DNA of 64,000 nucleotides from Luidia sarsii (Eukaryota; Echinodermata; Asteroidea; Paxillosida; Luidiidae). Positions 33,601-44,944 of this stretch are shown here, piece after piece. Each line of letters opens with the position of its first letter. The stretch's first letter is position 1. The notes beneath the pieces are model-generated. The model ran no database searches and was not told the DNA's origin. It worked only from the letters and a program-made list of their open reading frames with translations. The position numbers and the translations under genes are program-made. The DNA lies in assembly GCA_949987565.1 (NCBI GenBank), contig OX465121.1, forward strand, positions 4,656,956 to 4,720,955, written 5' to 3'.

Positions 33601-36600
33601 GCCGCGTGTAGTGTATAGGGGCTACGGGCATACAAAATCGGGCGATACAGCGTTTCCCCGGCTGCGTGCAGTGTATAGGGGCTACGGGCATAGAAAATTG
33701 GGCGATACAGCGTTTCCCCAGCCGCGTGTAGTGTATAGGGGCTACGGGCATAGAAAATTGGGCGATACAGCGTTTCCCCGGCTGCGTGTAGTGTATAGGG
33801 GCTACGGGCGTACAAAATTGGGCGATACAGCGTTTCCCCAGCCGCGTGTAGTGTATAGGGGCTACGGGCATAGAAAATTGGGCGATACAGCGTTTCCCCG
33901 GCTGCGTGTAGTGTATAGGGGCTACGGGCGTACAAAATCGGGCGATACAGCGTTTCCCCGGCCGCGTGTGGTGTATAGGGGCTACGGGCATACAAAATTG
34001 GGCGATACAGCGTTTCCCCAGCTGCGTGTAGTGTATAGGGGCTACGGGCATACAAAATCGGGCGATACAGCATTTCCCCGGCCGTGTACATTAGTATAGG
34101 CAGTGTGGCGGTGTGGTTTGTACAGTGCGCTATGGAGATGGGGAGTTTCCTTGATAATCAAATTGTAACGGATTAAACAATTGATCAATTAATCAATAAT
34201 GAAATCAAAACAGTTAGGGAGAGTGGGGAAGAATCCCATGAACTCAAATTTAGCTCAAAATAGCATCAGACCAAAACAACTAAATTACCTCCGAGCAATA
34301 AAATGGCAAACATTATCCTCCAAATTTCAAGGGAAAAAATTGCCTGAAAGATAATCGTTGAACTTCTTGGGTTCATGTAGAGCATCAGAGAATATCTGAA
34401 AAAATATTATTGGAGTGTAAAGAATTATTTTGGACCAATTATGGGATGAGTAAAAAAAAAAAAAAATTGAAAATAATTAAGAATAAATTCTTGCTCAGGA
34501 TCATTTATGTCCTTCGCAATACTATCGAGTAGGTAGTAATTTCATGCATTATTATTCTTACAAAGAACCCCAAATAAGTCTTCATTTTGGGCGAAAAAGC
34601 TTTATTTAAAGACCTGGAGTTTTAGGTTAAAATCGTACGCCCTCAGCGGTCAGCGAGCGCCAGGATTGGACTTTTGCAAAAACGCGATATGAGCCGCTGT
34701 ATTGGCCGATTTTGTACACAGCGGGCCGTGCACTAAGGTATAGGGAGCAGCGATCTACAAAATTAGGCGATACAGCGTTTCCCCAGCCGCGTGTAGTGTA
34801 TAGGGGCTACGGGCATAGAAAATTGGGCGATACAGCGTTTCCCCGGCTGCGTGTAGTGTATAGGGGCTACGGGCGTACAAAATTGGGCGATACAGCGTTT
34901 CCCCGGCCGCGTGTGGTGTATAGGGGCTACGGGCATACAAAATTGGGCGATACAGCGTTTCCCAAGCCGCGTGTAGTGTATAGGGGCTACGGGCATACAA
35001 AATCGGGCGATACAGCGTTTCCCCGGCCGTGTACATTAGTATAGGCAGTGTGGCGGTGTGGTTTGTACAGTGCGCTATGGAGATGGGGAGTTTCCTTGAT
35101 AATCAAATTGTAACGAATTAAACAATTGATCAATTAATCAATAATGAAATCAAAACAGTTAGGGAGAGTGGGGAAGAATCCCATGAACTCAAATTTAGCT
35201 CAAAATAGCATCAAAACAACTAAATTACCTCCGAGCAATAAAATGGCAAACATTATCCTCCAAATTTCAAGGGAAAAAATGGCCTGAAAGATAATCGTTG
35301 AACTTCTTGGGTTCATGTAGAGCATCAGAGAATATCTGAAAAAATATTATTGGAGTGTAAAGAATTATTTTGGACCAATTATAGGATGAGTATAAAAAAA
35401 AAAAAATTGAAAATAATTAAGAATAAATTCTTGCTCAGGATCATTTATGTCCTTCGCAATACTATCGAGTAGGTAGTAATTTCATGCATTATTATTCTTA
35501 CAAAGAACCCCAAATAAGTCTTCATTTTGGGCGAAAAAGCTTTATTTAAAGACCTGGAGTTTTAGGTTAAAATCGTACGCCCTCAGCGGTCAGCGAGCGC
35601 CAGGATTGGACTTTTGCAAAAACGCGATATGAGCCGCTGTATTGGCCGATTTTGTACACAGCGGGCCGTGCACTAAGGTATAGGGAGCAGCGATCTACAA
35701 AATTTGGCGATACAGCGTTTCCCCAGCCGCGTGTAGTGTATAGGGGCTACGGGCATAGAAAATTGGGCGATACAGCGTTTCCCCGGCTGCGTGTAGTGTA
35801 TAGGGGCTACGGGCGTACAAAATTGGGCGATACAGCGTTTCCCCGGCCGCGTGTGGTGTATAGGGGCTACGGGCATACAAAATTGGGCGATACAGCGTTT
35901 CCCCAGCTGCGTGTAGTGTATAGGGGCTACGGGCATACAAAATTGGGCGATACAGCATTTCCCCGGCCGTGTACATTAGTATAGGCAGTGTGGCGGTGTG
36001 GTTTGTACAGTGCGCTATGGAGATGGGGAGTTTCCTTGATAATCAAATTGTAACGGATTAAACAATTGATCAATTAATCAATAATGAAATCAAAACAGTT
36101 AGGGAGAGTGGGGAAGAATCCCATGAACTCAAATTTAGCTCAAAATAGCATCAGACCAAAACAACTAAATTACCTCCGAGCAATAAAATGGCAAACATTA
36201 TCCTCCAAATTTCAAGGGAAAAAAATGGCCTGAAAGATAATCGTTGAACTTCTTGGGTTCATGTAGAGCATCAGAGAATATCTGAAAAAATATTATTGGA
36301 GTGTAAAGAATTATTTTGGACCAATTATAGGATGAGTATAAAAAAAAAAAATTGAAAATAATTAAGAATAAATTCTTGCTCAGGATCATTTATGTCCTTC
36401 GCAATACTATCGAGTAGGTAGTAATTTCATGCATTATTATTCTTACAAAGAACCCCAAATAAGTCTTCATTTTGGGCGAAAAAGCTTTATTTAAAGACCT
36501 GGAGTTTTAGGTTAAAATCGTACGCCCTCAGCGGTCAGCGAGCGCCAGGATTGGACTTTTGCAAAAACGCGATATGAGCCGCTGTATTGGCCGATTTTGT

Positions 36601-38608
36601 ACACAGCGGGCCGTGCACTAAGGTATAGGGAGCAGCGATCTACAAAATTTGGCGATACAGCGTTTCCCCAGCTGCGTGTAGTGTATAGGGGCTACGGGCA
36701 TAGAAAATTGGGCGATACAGCGTTTCCCCGGCTGCGTGTAGTGTATAGGGGCTACGGGCGTACAAAATTGGGCGATACAGCGTTTCCCCGGCCGCGTGTG
36801 GTGTATAGGGGCTACGGGCATACAAAATTGGGCGATACAGCGTTTCCCAAGCCGCGTGTAGTGTATAGGGGCTACGGGCATACAAAATCGGGCGATACAG
36901 CGTTTCCCCGGCCGTGTACATTAGTATAGGCAGTGTGGCGGTGTGGTTTGTACAGTGCGCTATGGAGATGGGGAGTTTCCTTGATAATCAAATTGTAACG
37001 AATTAAACAATTGATCAATTAATCAATAATGAAATCAAAACAGTTAGGGAGAGTGGGGAAGAATCCCATGAACTCAAATTTAGCTCAAAATAGCATCAAA
37101 ACAACTAAATTACCTCCGAGCAATAAAATGGCAAACATTATCCTCCAAATTTCAAGGGAAAAAATGGCCTGAAAGATAATCGTTGAACTTCTTGGGTTCA
37201 TGTAGAGCATCAGAGAATATCTGAAAAAATATTATTGGAGTGTAAAGAATTATTTTGGACCAATTATAGGATGAGTATAAAAAAAAAAAAATTGAAAATA
37301 ATTAAGAATAAATTCTTGCTCAGGATCATTTATGTCCTTCGCAATACTATCGAGTAGGTAGTAATTTCATGCATTATTATTCTTACAAAGAACCCCAAAT
37401 AAGTCTTCATTTTGGGCGAAAAAGCTTTATTTAAAGACCTGGAGTTTTAGGTTAAAATCGTACGCCCTCAGCGGTCAGCGAGCGCCAGGATTGGACTTTT
37501 GCAAAAACGCGATATGAGCCGCTGTATTGGCCGATTTTGTACACAGCGGGCCGTGCACTAAGGTATAGGGAGCAGCGATCTACAAAATTTGGCGATACAG
37601 CGTTTCCCCAGCCGCGTGTAGTGTATAGGGGCTACGGGCATAGAAAATTGGGCGATACAGCGTTTCCCCGGCTGCGTGTAGTGTATAGGGGCTACGGGCG
37701 TACAAAATTGGGCGATACAGCGTTTCCCCGGCCGCGTGTGGTGTATAGGGGCTACGGGCATACAAAATTGGGCGATACAGCGTTTCCCCAGCTGCGTGTA
37801 GTGTATAGGGGCTACGGGCATACAAAATCGGGCGATACAGCATTTCCCCGGCCGTGTACATTAGTATAGGCAGTGTGGCGGTGTGGTTTGTACAGTGCGC
37901 TATGGAGATGGGGAGTTTCCTTGATAATCAAATTGTAACGGATTAAACAATTGATCAATTAATCAATAATGAAATCAAAACAGTTAGGGAGAGTGGGGAA
38001 GAATCCCATGAACTCAAATTTAGCTCAAAATAGCATCAGACCAAAACAACTAAATTACCTCCGAGCAATAAAATGGCAAACATTATCCTCCAAATTTCAA
38101 GGGAAAAAAATGGCCTGAAAGATAATCGTTGAACTTCTTGGGTTCATGTAGAGCATCAGAGAATATCTGAAAAATATTATTGGAGTGTAAAGAATTATTT
38201 TGGACCAATTATGGGATGAGTATAAAAAAAAAAAATTGAAAATAATTAAGAATAAATTCTTGCTCAGGATCATTCATGTCCTTCTCAATACTATCGAGTA
38301 GGTAGTAATTTCATGCATTATTATTCTTACAAAGAACCCCAAATAAGTCTTCATTTTGGGCGAAAAAGCTTTATTTAAAGACCTGGAGTTTTGGGTTAAA
38401 ATCGTACGCCCTCAGCGGTCAGCGAGCGCCAGGATTGGACTTTTGCAAAAACGCGATATGAGCCGCTGTATTGGTCAATTTTGTACACAGCGGGCCGTGC
38501 ACTAAGGTATAGGGAGCAGCGATCTACAAAATCGGGCGATACAGCGTTTCCCCAGCCGCGTGTGGTGTATCGGGGCTACGGGCATACAAAATCGGGCGAT
38601 ACAGCGTT
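30613..38608. repeat. Nested satellite array, about 8 kb, nine units
   Basis: Nine units each have an AT-rich core of about 640 bp (from ATCAGACCAAAACAACTAAA to GCGATATGAGCCGCTGTATT) plus an inner tandem of a 60-bp repeat (GGGCGATACAGCGTTTCCCC ... GTGTATAGGGGCTACGGGC). Inner copy numbers are 3, 4, 2, 9, 5, 5, 5, 5, 2 from left to right, and unit lengths change in steps of about 60 bp. Unit landmarks (TTTTGTACACAGCGGGCC, or ACTCAGC in unit 4) fall near 31055, 31877, 32757, 33520, 34705, 35645, 36590, 37530, 38474. The last unit is cut off inside the inner repeat. Open frames in the 60-bp repeats exist on both strands because 60 is a multiple of three; I do not regard them as genes. Confidence 0.97.
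34262..38032. repeat. 1885-bp dimeric higher-order repeat, two copies
   Basis: Units 5 and 7 share ATCAGACCAAAACAAC, AACGAATTAAAC and an inner CCCAAGCC variant; units 6 and 8 share ATCAAAACAAC, AACGGATTAAAC and an inner ATACAGCATTTCC variant. Matching landmarks are spaced 940, 945 and 940 bp, so the true period here is 1885 bp. Confidence 0.88.
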
Positions 38609-38785
38609 CATCAGGAGGTATTATGGGGGGTTTAGGGGCTCAGGGAGGAAATATGGGGGTTTATCAGGGGTTCAGGGAGGTAATATGGGGGTTTATCAGG
38701 GGTTCAGGGAGGTAATATGGGGTTTATCAGGGGTTCAAGGGGGTAATATGGGGTTTATCAGGGTTTGAGGGTATGAGGGTTTAAT
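38609..38785. repeat. 32-bp minisatellite, right block
   Basis: About five units related to the left block (GGTAATATGGGGGTTTATCA, GGGGTTCAGG), more diverged at the outer edges (TCAGGAGGTATTATGG). Confidence 0.92.
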
Positions 38786-39590
38786 TGTTAATTAATAAAT
38801 TAATGACAAGAATTATAGACAATTGTTCATGATTTATTAATGGCCAAGAACTACAGACAATTAATCAATTACTTAATCAATTACTTAATCAATTACTTAA
38901 ACAATTACTTAAACAAATACTTAATCAATTACTTAATCAATTAATGGTCAAGAATTACAGACACTCGTTCATAATTAATGGTCAAGTACTACAATTATTG
39001 TTCATAATCAATTAATTAATGGTCAAGCTTAAATCCGAGAAAACAAATGTCAATTGTTCATTGATTAATCTTTATGTCAAGAATAATTATATTCAATCTA
39101 CCAATTACACCTGCGCTACACATTTCAGCTTCAAACCCAATCCCTAAACAATATTGAATTTAAACCCAGATTAATTTGGTAGGCTACAGCGATGCCATGG
39201 AAACACTAGGCAAAAGGGGTACTGGACACAAAAGTCCAGTATCGCCATCAGCGACATCCGGCCATGCAACCCGCCACAATCAACCATGACTGCAGCACAA
39301 TCTTATAAAAATTCCCCCATGCACATACAGCACGAACGATACAATGATTCTAAAGTAAAACCCACGTGCGTGTCGCACAATCACTTTCACAACCAGACAC
39401 AAGTTTTCAAACCCCGAAATCACACCTTTTGACAAAGCAGTTTGCACAAAATGAACAATACCCTTAAACTATAATCATACACGGATAGATTGGAAATAAC
39501 ATTAAACAAATAGTATAATCGATGTATCCGTTTTATGAATCAAGTGAAAATGCCGTTCTCAAACGTGGTTCCCAAAACTTTAACATAATT
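38786..39590. other. AT-rich region with short tandem repeats, no gene seen
   Basis: About 38790-39060 is built from AATTACTTAATCA-type units and GGTCAAGAATTACAGACAATT-like segments. From 39060 to 39590 I see no open frame, splice-supported exon or repeat. Confidence 0.6.
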
Positions 39591-39835
39591 ATGCCGATTT
39601 CGAAATGAAGGCTTAGGCTCGGGCTCAGGCTTAGTCACCATCTAACAAAACCTGAAAATCCAGGTTGTGGTTTGTTTCCTAATTTGAAGGTTTGTTGGCT
39701 TGATAGGTACAGAGTATTCCCCAAGAAACTGGGGCCAAACGTTTCTTTTTAGACGCCTGTAATATTATAACGAGTAATATAAAATAGGACTAAGCCTAAG
39801 CCTTCATATTTTCGCCGGCCATACAGTCCGAGATG
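39590..39835. mobile_element. MITE family C, complete copy
   Basis: Left end GCCGATTTCGAAATGAAGGC with TTAGGCTCGGGCTCAGGCTT; right end GACTAAGCCTAAGCCTTCAT. Inner blocks CTGAAAATCCAGGTTGTGGT and GGTTTGTTGGCTTGATAGGT match other copies. It lies just downstream of the PLAC8 gene. Confidence 0.85.
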
Positions 39836-39999
39836 GAGGGCGCCCTCATTCGCTACTGGACGGAGAGCTACTCAGTACTTTATGCAATTGCAAGTGGCTA
39901 ATAATTGGTCGTTCTGGAATCAATTAGACTGGCTCCGTCCGTTTGCCGAGTGCTCTCGTCGGGAGGGTCGAGCGGCGACGACAGGGTGCCAGACGGTTA

Positions 40000-42305
40000 C
40001 TAGGGCAGGGCCCGACCGGAGTGGATGTTGTCCAGCTCACGTGACAGCTGGCAGAGAGCGCAGCAGCCGCACCAGCACGAGGTGCATGCGTCATTGATCA
40101 GGGAACCCTGGGAAAAAAAACAACATGTGACACAGAGGCTCTTGACAAATCATGATGCATATAGCACGATTTGAGATACAGAATTCAGGACACTCATTGC
40201 GTAACGCTACATAAACCCTATAGGCCTATAACTGGTATCCTGCTTAATTGAGCGTGTAGTGCAACGTATTTCCGTGTTACCAATGAATTGTCTGTCTCAA
40301 GTCGTGCTGGGTTTAATTGGTATGAAAATGGAAGCCTCTATACATGGCTTCGTTATACTGCGTTCGGAAAAATAATCCAAAGCTTCAACTTCAACAAAAG
40401 AACTCCAACCTGTGTTTTCAACTTTTGGATAACAGAGACGAATAAAGCCGGGTTTTGAAAAAGGGCACTGCATCGTGTTTGGTCCGTCAGGCGTCGTCCC
40501 TGTCTGATTACAAAACCTGAAAATCCAGGTTGTGGTTTGTCGCCAAATTTGTAGGTCTTGGCTTGATACGTACCGAGATCAACTATAGATCTCAACTAAT
40601 GATTGGATGACCTGACGTTTCCATCCCAGCAGGACATTTCACGGAAGGAGAAATAGAAAAATGGTCTTGCTAAGATCAAAACCACGGGTTTCTGGCTTCG
40701 AGAATGTATCGCTATAATTCAGACATTGATGTGAGCCTTGCCGACATCGTTTGGTATCGTTGAAATAAACACTGCCGTTCGGCCACACGAGGGCGCTGTT
40801 TACCTGGATGTTGTGGCGTGCCCGGGTGTGCGCACGCATCACCACCAGCGCGTTGCTAAGGCAGCAGGGTGCGCAGCAGTCCTCGCCCATCTTGGTGGAC
40901 ACGTGACACAAGTAGCAGGGATGACATAGCATAGCCAGTAAACCTGCCACCCCAGATAAAAAAACCCACAAAATTAATGAATAAAAATAATACCAAACAA
41001 TGATGAAAAAACGAGCTCTCGGCGTCCATTTTAATTGTGTTAACTTGTAAATAGGCCGTTTACGAAATGAAGGCTTAGGCTCGGGCTAAGGCTTCGTCTC
41101 CGACAAGACCTGAAATTCCAGGTTAAGGTGTGTTTCCGAATTTGAAGGTTTATTGGCTTGAGAGGTATACTATTCCCATTATACTTAATTGGGTCAAATG
41201 CTTGTTTTCAGATGCCTGTGATATTATAGCCAGTAAGATAAATATGACCCAAGCCTAAGCCTTCATTTCGTACAGACATATATAGTTAGGATTATAGTAT
41301 CAAAGGTCAGCTGCTTACATCCGCAGCAATCATCGAAGCAACTGCAAAGTTTGGTAGACCAGGGCCGCGGTACGCCACGAGGATGATTCGCGTCAGTCGT
41401 CAAAATCTGTAAGAAAATAAAATAGTCCTCTTGTTTTCTGGGCTTTTTTTTGCTCTTTCTTTCTGAGCGACTCTCAGTCGTTTTACTCAATGGACTACGT
41501 GCAACCCAGAGCCAAACAGACCGGTCCATACACTCTTCCCGTCCGATCTCGACATTGATTGTTCCCGTCCATCTTCGTCAATTTCCGTCAATCTCCGTCG
41601 ATCCTCGTCAATTCGCCAGCAATTTTCGTCACTGTTCTCTCGTCCGTCGTCGTTAGTTGTCGTGAATTCTCGTCAAGGTTCGTCAGTTCTCGTCAATGCT
41701 CGTCAGTCCTCATCAGTCCTCGTCAGTACTCATCAACCATCCTCAATCCTCGTCATTACTCGTCAGTCCTCGTCAATCTTCGTAAGTTCTCATCAGTCCT
41801 CGTGAATGTTCGTCAATCCTCGTCAATCCTCGCCAATGTCAGTCCTCGTCAGTCCCCGCTAAACCTCGTCAGTCCTCGCCAATCTTCGTCAATCCTCGTC
41901 AGTCCTCGTCAATGTTCGTCAGTCCTCGTTAATCTTCGTCAGTCCTCGTTAGTCCTCGTCAATCCTCGTCAGTCCTCGTCAGTCCTCGCCAATCTTCGTC
42001 AATCCTCGTCAGTCCTCGCCAATTTTCGTCAGTCCTCGTCAGTCCTCGCCAATCCTCGTCAGTCCTCGTCAATCCCGTCGCCAATCTTTGCCAGTCCTCG
42101 TCAGTCCTCGCCAATCCTCGTCAATCCTCGTCAGTCCTCGTCAATGTTCGTCAGTCCTCGTCAGCCATCGTCAATCCTGGTCGATCCATCTTACACTGAC
42201 GAAACTGGTAGGCTGGGCGACCATCACTGGTGAGCAAAGGGGAGCGCATTGCTGCTGATTGATAGACATCACTTCTCCCGACGGCTGTTCCAAGACCACT
42301 GCCAT
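40000..42305 (-). CDS. PLAC8 / cornifelin-like cysteine-rich protein
   Basis: Exons in transcript order: 42305-42195, 41406-41319, 40943-40804, 40107-40000 (447 nt, 148 aa). All donors and acceptors are GT-AG and phases fit. Residues 1-37 (MAVVLEQPSGEVMS ... AQPTSFVS) are a low-complexity N-terminus, as usual in this family. From about residue 50 the PLAC8 domain follows: PWSTKLCSCFDDCCGC, LLAMLCHPCYLCHVSTKMG, EDCCAPCC, LVVMRAHTRARHNIQG, then DACTSCWCGCCALCQLSREL. The CC/CPC-type cysteine clusters and the C-terminal CALCQxxREL are diagnostic. PLAC8 proteins are small, membrane-associated, and vary in role; I do not infer a specific function. The start ATG sits 22 bases into an exon whose acceptor (CCCTACAG) is at 42327-42334, so a leader exon must exist upstream. 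Confidence 0.93.
40485..40690. mobile_element. Family C fragment next to family A fragment, PLAC8 intron 3
   Basis: About 40505-40580 has ACCTGAAAATCCAGGTTGTG and GCTTGATACGTACCGAG (family C). About 40600-40690 has GACCTGACGTTTCCATCC, AGCAGGACATTTC, TGGTCTTGCTAAGATCAAAA (decayed family A). Confidence 0.7.
41050..41275. mobile_element. MITE family C, complete copy, PLAC8 intron 2
   Basis: GGCCGTTTACGAAATGAAGG at the left and CCTAAGCCTTCATTTCGTAC at the right form the terminal inverted repeats; interior as in 8632-8868. It lies about 45 bp from the donor of the 41319-41406 exon. Confidence 0.85.
41560..42180. repeat. CCTCGTCAGT 10-bp minisatellite in PLAC8 intron 1
   Basis: About 60 copies of CCTCGTCAGT or CCTCGTCAAT with variants. 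On the plus strand it yields an open frame of 224 codons (41559-42233), but the region is intronic to the minus-strand gene and the frame is repeat-driven. Confidence 0.95.
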
Positions 42306-42359
42306 TTTTCCCACCAGGCCAAATCGCTGTAGGGAAACACAAGACCCGTCAAGCAAAAC

Positions 42360-43045
42360 GACAAATTCGATCGAACCATTAATTCCATCTCAATACTCGA
42401 TCAATACGTCAATACTGGATACCTCAATACTCGATCAATACCTCGATACTTGATCAATACCTTGATACTCGATCAATACCTCAATACTCGATTAATACCT
42501 CAATAATCGATTAATACCTCAATAATCGAGTAATACCTCAATAATCGATCAATACCTCAATTATCAATCAATACCTCAATAATCAATCAATACCTCAGTG
42601 CCCCAATACTCAATCAATACCTCAATAATAAATCAATACCTCAGTGCCTCAATACTCGATCAATACCTCGATCAATACTCGATCACAATACCTCAATACT
42701 CGATCGATACCTGAATAATCGATTAATATACCTCAACACCCTATAAATACCTCGATCGATCAATACCCCGATCGATCAATACCTCGATACTCGATCAATA
42801 CCTCAATACCTCAACGCTCGATCAATACCTCAACACTCGATCAATACCTCAACACTCGATCAATACCTCAATACTCGATCAATACCTCAATACTCGATCA
42901 ATGCCTCAACACTCGATCAATACCTCAACACTCGATCAATACCTCAGCTCAACACTCGATCAATACCTCAACACTCGATCAATACCTCAATACTCGATCA
43001 ATACCTCAACACTCGATCAATGCCTCAATACTCGATCCCACAATC
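42360..43045. repeat. 19-bp CTCGATCAATACCTCAATA minisatellite upstream of PLAC8
   Basis: About 35 copies, most regular at 42780-43040, more mixed (ATCGATTAATACCTC, ATCAATCAATACCTC) at 42480-42760. Confidence 0.95.
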
Positions 43046-43303
43046 TGAGGGAAAACGATCCCGTAGAGATTGACGTAGTATTATTCGTCCGTTAAAATTG
43101 ATCCAACAAAAATCAATCTACAGAAATGATAATAATGATAAATAAAATCGGAATTTATAGTTTTCTGTTCGGCCTTTCCACGAGGGGATGAAAGTTTTGA
43201 GGCTCAATTCAGGCGCACGAACAGAGCGAACCTCAGATTTCTCATCCCGCGCAAGAAAAAAAAACACCAAGCGGGAAGTACGCATGCGCACAGTGACGCT
43301 TAC

Positions 43304-43351
43304 CGCCGATCGGGAAATTCCCCTCGCCGAGAAATCCCTGCAGTGACCCAT
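43304..43351 (-). CDS. Possible alternative first exon of the PLAC8 gene
   Basis: On the minus strand an ATG at 43351 opens a 16-codon frame (MGHCRDFSARGISRSA) ending exactly at a strong donor GCG/GTAAGCG. Spliced to the acceptor at 42326 the frame continues through RFGLVGK into the annotated MAVVLEQ start without a stop. It could be coding (23 extra residues) or a leader with a chance open frame. Only splice-site quality and phase support it. Confidence 0.3.
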
Positions 43352-43369
43352 TGCGCTGTAGGCCTAGGG

Positions 43370-43600
43370 CGTTTACGAAGTGAAGGCTAGGGCTTAGGCT
43401 TCGGTCATATTCATCTTACTCATTATAATATCACAGGCAACTGAAAACATTAATTTGGCCCCAGTTTCTTGGTGAATACTCTGTACCTATCAAGCCAACA
43501 AATCTTCCAATTCGGAAACAAACCAGAACCTGGATTTTCAGGTTTAGGAGACGAAGCCTGAGCCCGAGCCATGCCTTCATTTTGAAAACAGCCCTAATCT
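43370..43600. mobile_element. MITE family C, complete copy
   Basis: GGCGTTTACGAAGTGAAGGC at the left, GCCATGCCTTCATTTTGAAA at the right; the interior has AGTTTCTTGGTGAATACTCT and ATCAAGCCAACAAATCTTCC, in the same orientation as the copy at 8632. It separates the candidate PLAC8 leader exon from the possible exon at 43711. Confidence 0.85.
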
Positions 43601-43710
43601 CTTTTTTCCTCTCCACTTTTAAGTCCTATACGTAATGATTTACGATCGAAAGAAAAACCGTACTGACTCTAATTAGAATCCGTCCCGTCACAACACATTC
43701 TTGTCATAAA

Positions 43711-43898
43711 ATGAGCGGCGGTCTCAATGGTGATTTTCGCCTCAAAACTGCAACGGCGACATTCGGAAGCAGAAAAAATATCCGAGCGTCCGAAAGACTA
43801 TTGCTGCAACAAATGCTGGATTCCGATTTCCGAAGAGATTACGATACGTGTACGCTAAATATATCGACCAGGCAGGCTCTCTATAAAAAATATCAGAG
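43711..43898 (+). CDS. Possible first coding exon of an unrecognised gene
   Basis: An ATG opens 62 codons of non-repetitive sequence ending at a donor (CAGAG/GTAATT): MSGGLNGDFRLKTATATFGS ... RQALYKKYQR. The composition (charged, helical, LLLQQMLDSDFRRDY) looks protein-like and recalls small ciliary proteins such as CFAP141, but I cannot assign it. I found no convincing second exon before the CAGA and CT-rich tracts downstream. It could be the 5' exon of a gene with distant exons, or chance. Confidence 0.3.
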
Positions 43899-44154
43899 GT
43901 AATTGGAAGATAATGGAACTTACCCGTTCTCTATCGAGACGAAAAGTACAACAGATCGACCCCTTCCAAAAAATATGGCGATGATAGGTAGTATATTATA
44001 GTACGTGTATGAACTCATAGTACAAAGTACAGGGTGTACGTGTATACTGTGGGTGTGGTTGGGTGTACTGTTACGGCAAAGGTACGATGGTCTATTCAGA
44101 ACATCGGATATTGAAAGAATGTTTGCCGAAGTGGAATCGTCTGGACAGAGAGAG

Positions 44155-44415
44155 GCAGGCATACGGCCAGACAGATAGACAGACAGACAGGCAGACAGCC
44201 AGTCAGCCAGACAAACAGACAGACTATAGGTATGCAGACAGGTTGACAGACAGACAGACAAACAACTAGGCAGGCAGGCAGACAGACAGACAGACAGACA
44301 GCTAGGTAGTCAGACAGGCAGAAAGACAGACGGATAGACAGACAGACAGACAGACAACTAGGTAGGCAGACAGGCAGACAGGCAGGCATACAGCTAGGCA
44401 AACGGGCAGACAGGA
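44155..44415. repeat. (CAGA)n / CAGG microsatellite
   Basis: A purine/CAG-rich tetranucleotide array with GGCAGACAGA interruptions. Confidence 0.95.
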
Positions 44416-44944
44416 GAAAACAGTGAGAGAGACACACAAGAGACGGATGGGGGAGTATTCTTTAGAAACACCAAACATCTTAACCGAAAACACTCCAGAT
44501 AGACATTCACGTAGACCCACTATTCCCTTCTTTTTGTTTCCCTCTGAGATGCGCTCCGCAATGCATAAAGCAATCAGCGCTATGGGAAATGCATGCGTTC
44601 GTAACGAATACCAAAAATTAACCTTGAATTCTACCTCACTCTGATTACAACTGCGAGACAAAGACAATGCGTCCGGGTATTGGTTTCGAGAACTGCTCCC
44701 GAACTGATTAATTATATGGTCGGTGTCCAGTAGTTACTGCGTGCTCCACTGATCAAGATAATTGCGGGGAGCGTGTATCAATTAGACAAAAAAGTGTCCT
44801 TGGCTGGGGAACTTCAGTGCGGTCTCCCCAGCCATTTGTGGCGACGGACCGAGCGGGCGTGTCCCTCGAGGAAACAGGGACCTCTCGATCGAGTACGTCT
44901 TCTTGCAATGAGGAATTGTATCTTTTATAATCAATTACTGCAAA

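Noticed and set aside
33527..34099. Long open frames in the 60-bp satellite repeats (RVVYRGYG... on plus, MYTAGETLYRP... on minus), repeated in every unit
   Set aside because: The repeat length is a multiple of three and both strands are open in the same place. Copy number varies, there is no promoter or splice context, and the core between is full of stops.
41559..42233. 224-codon plus-strand frame rich in S, Q, R
   Set aside because: It is the 10-bp CCTCGTCAGT array read in frame, inside an intron of the minus-strand PLAC8 gene.
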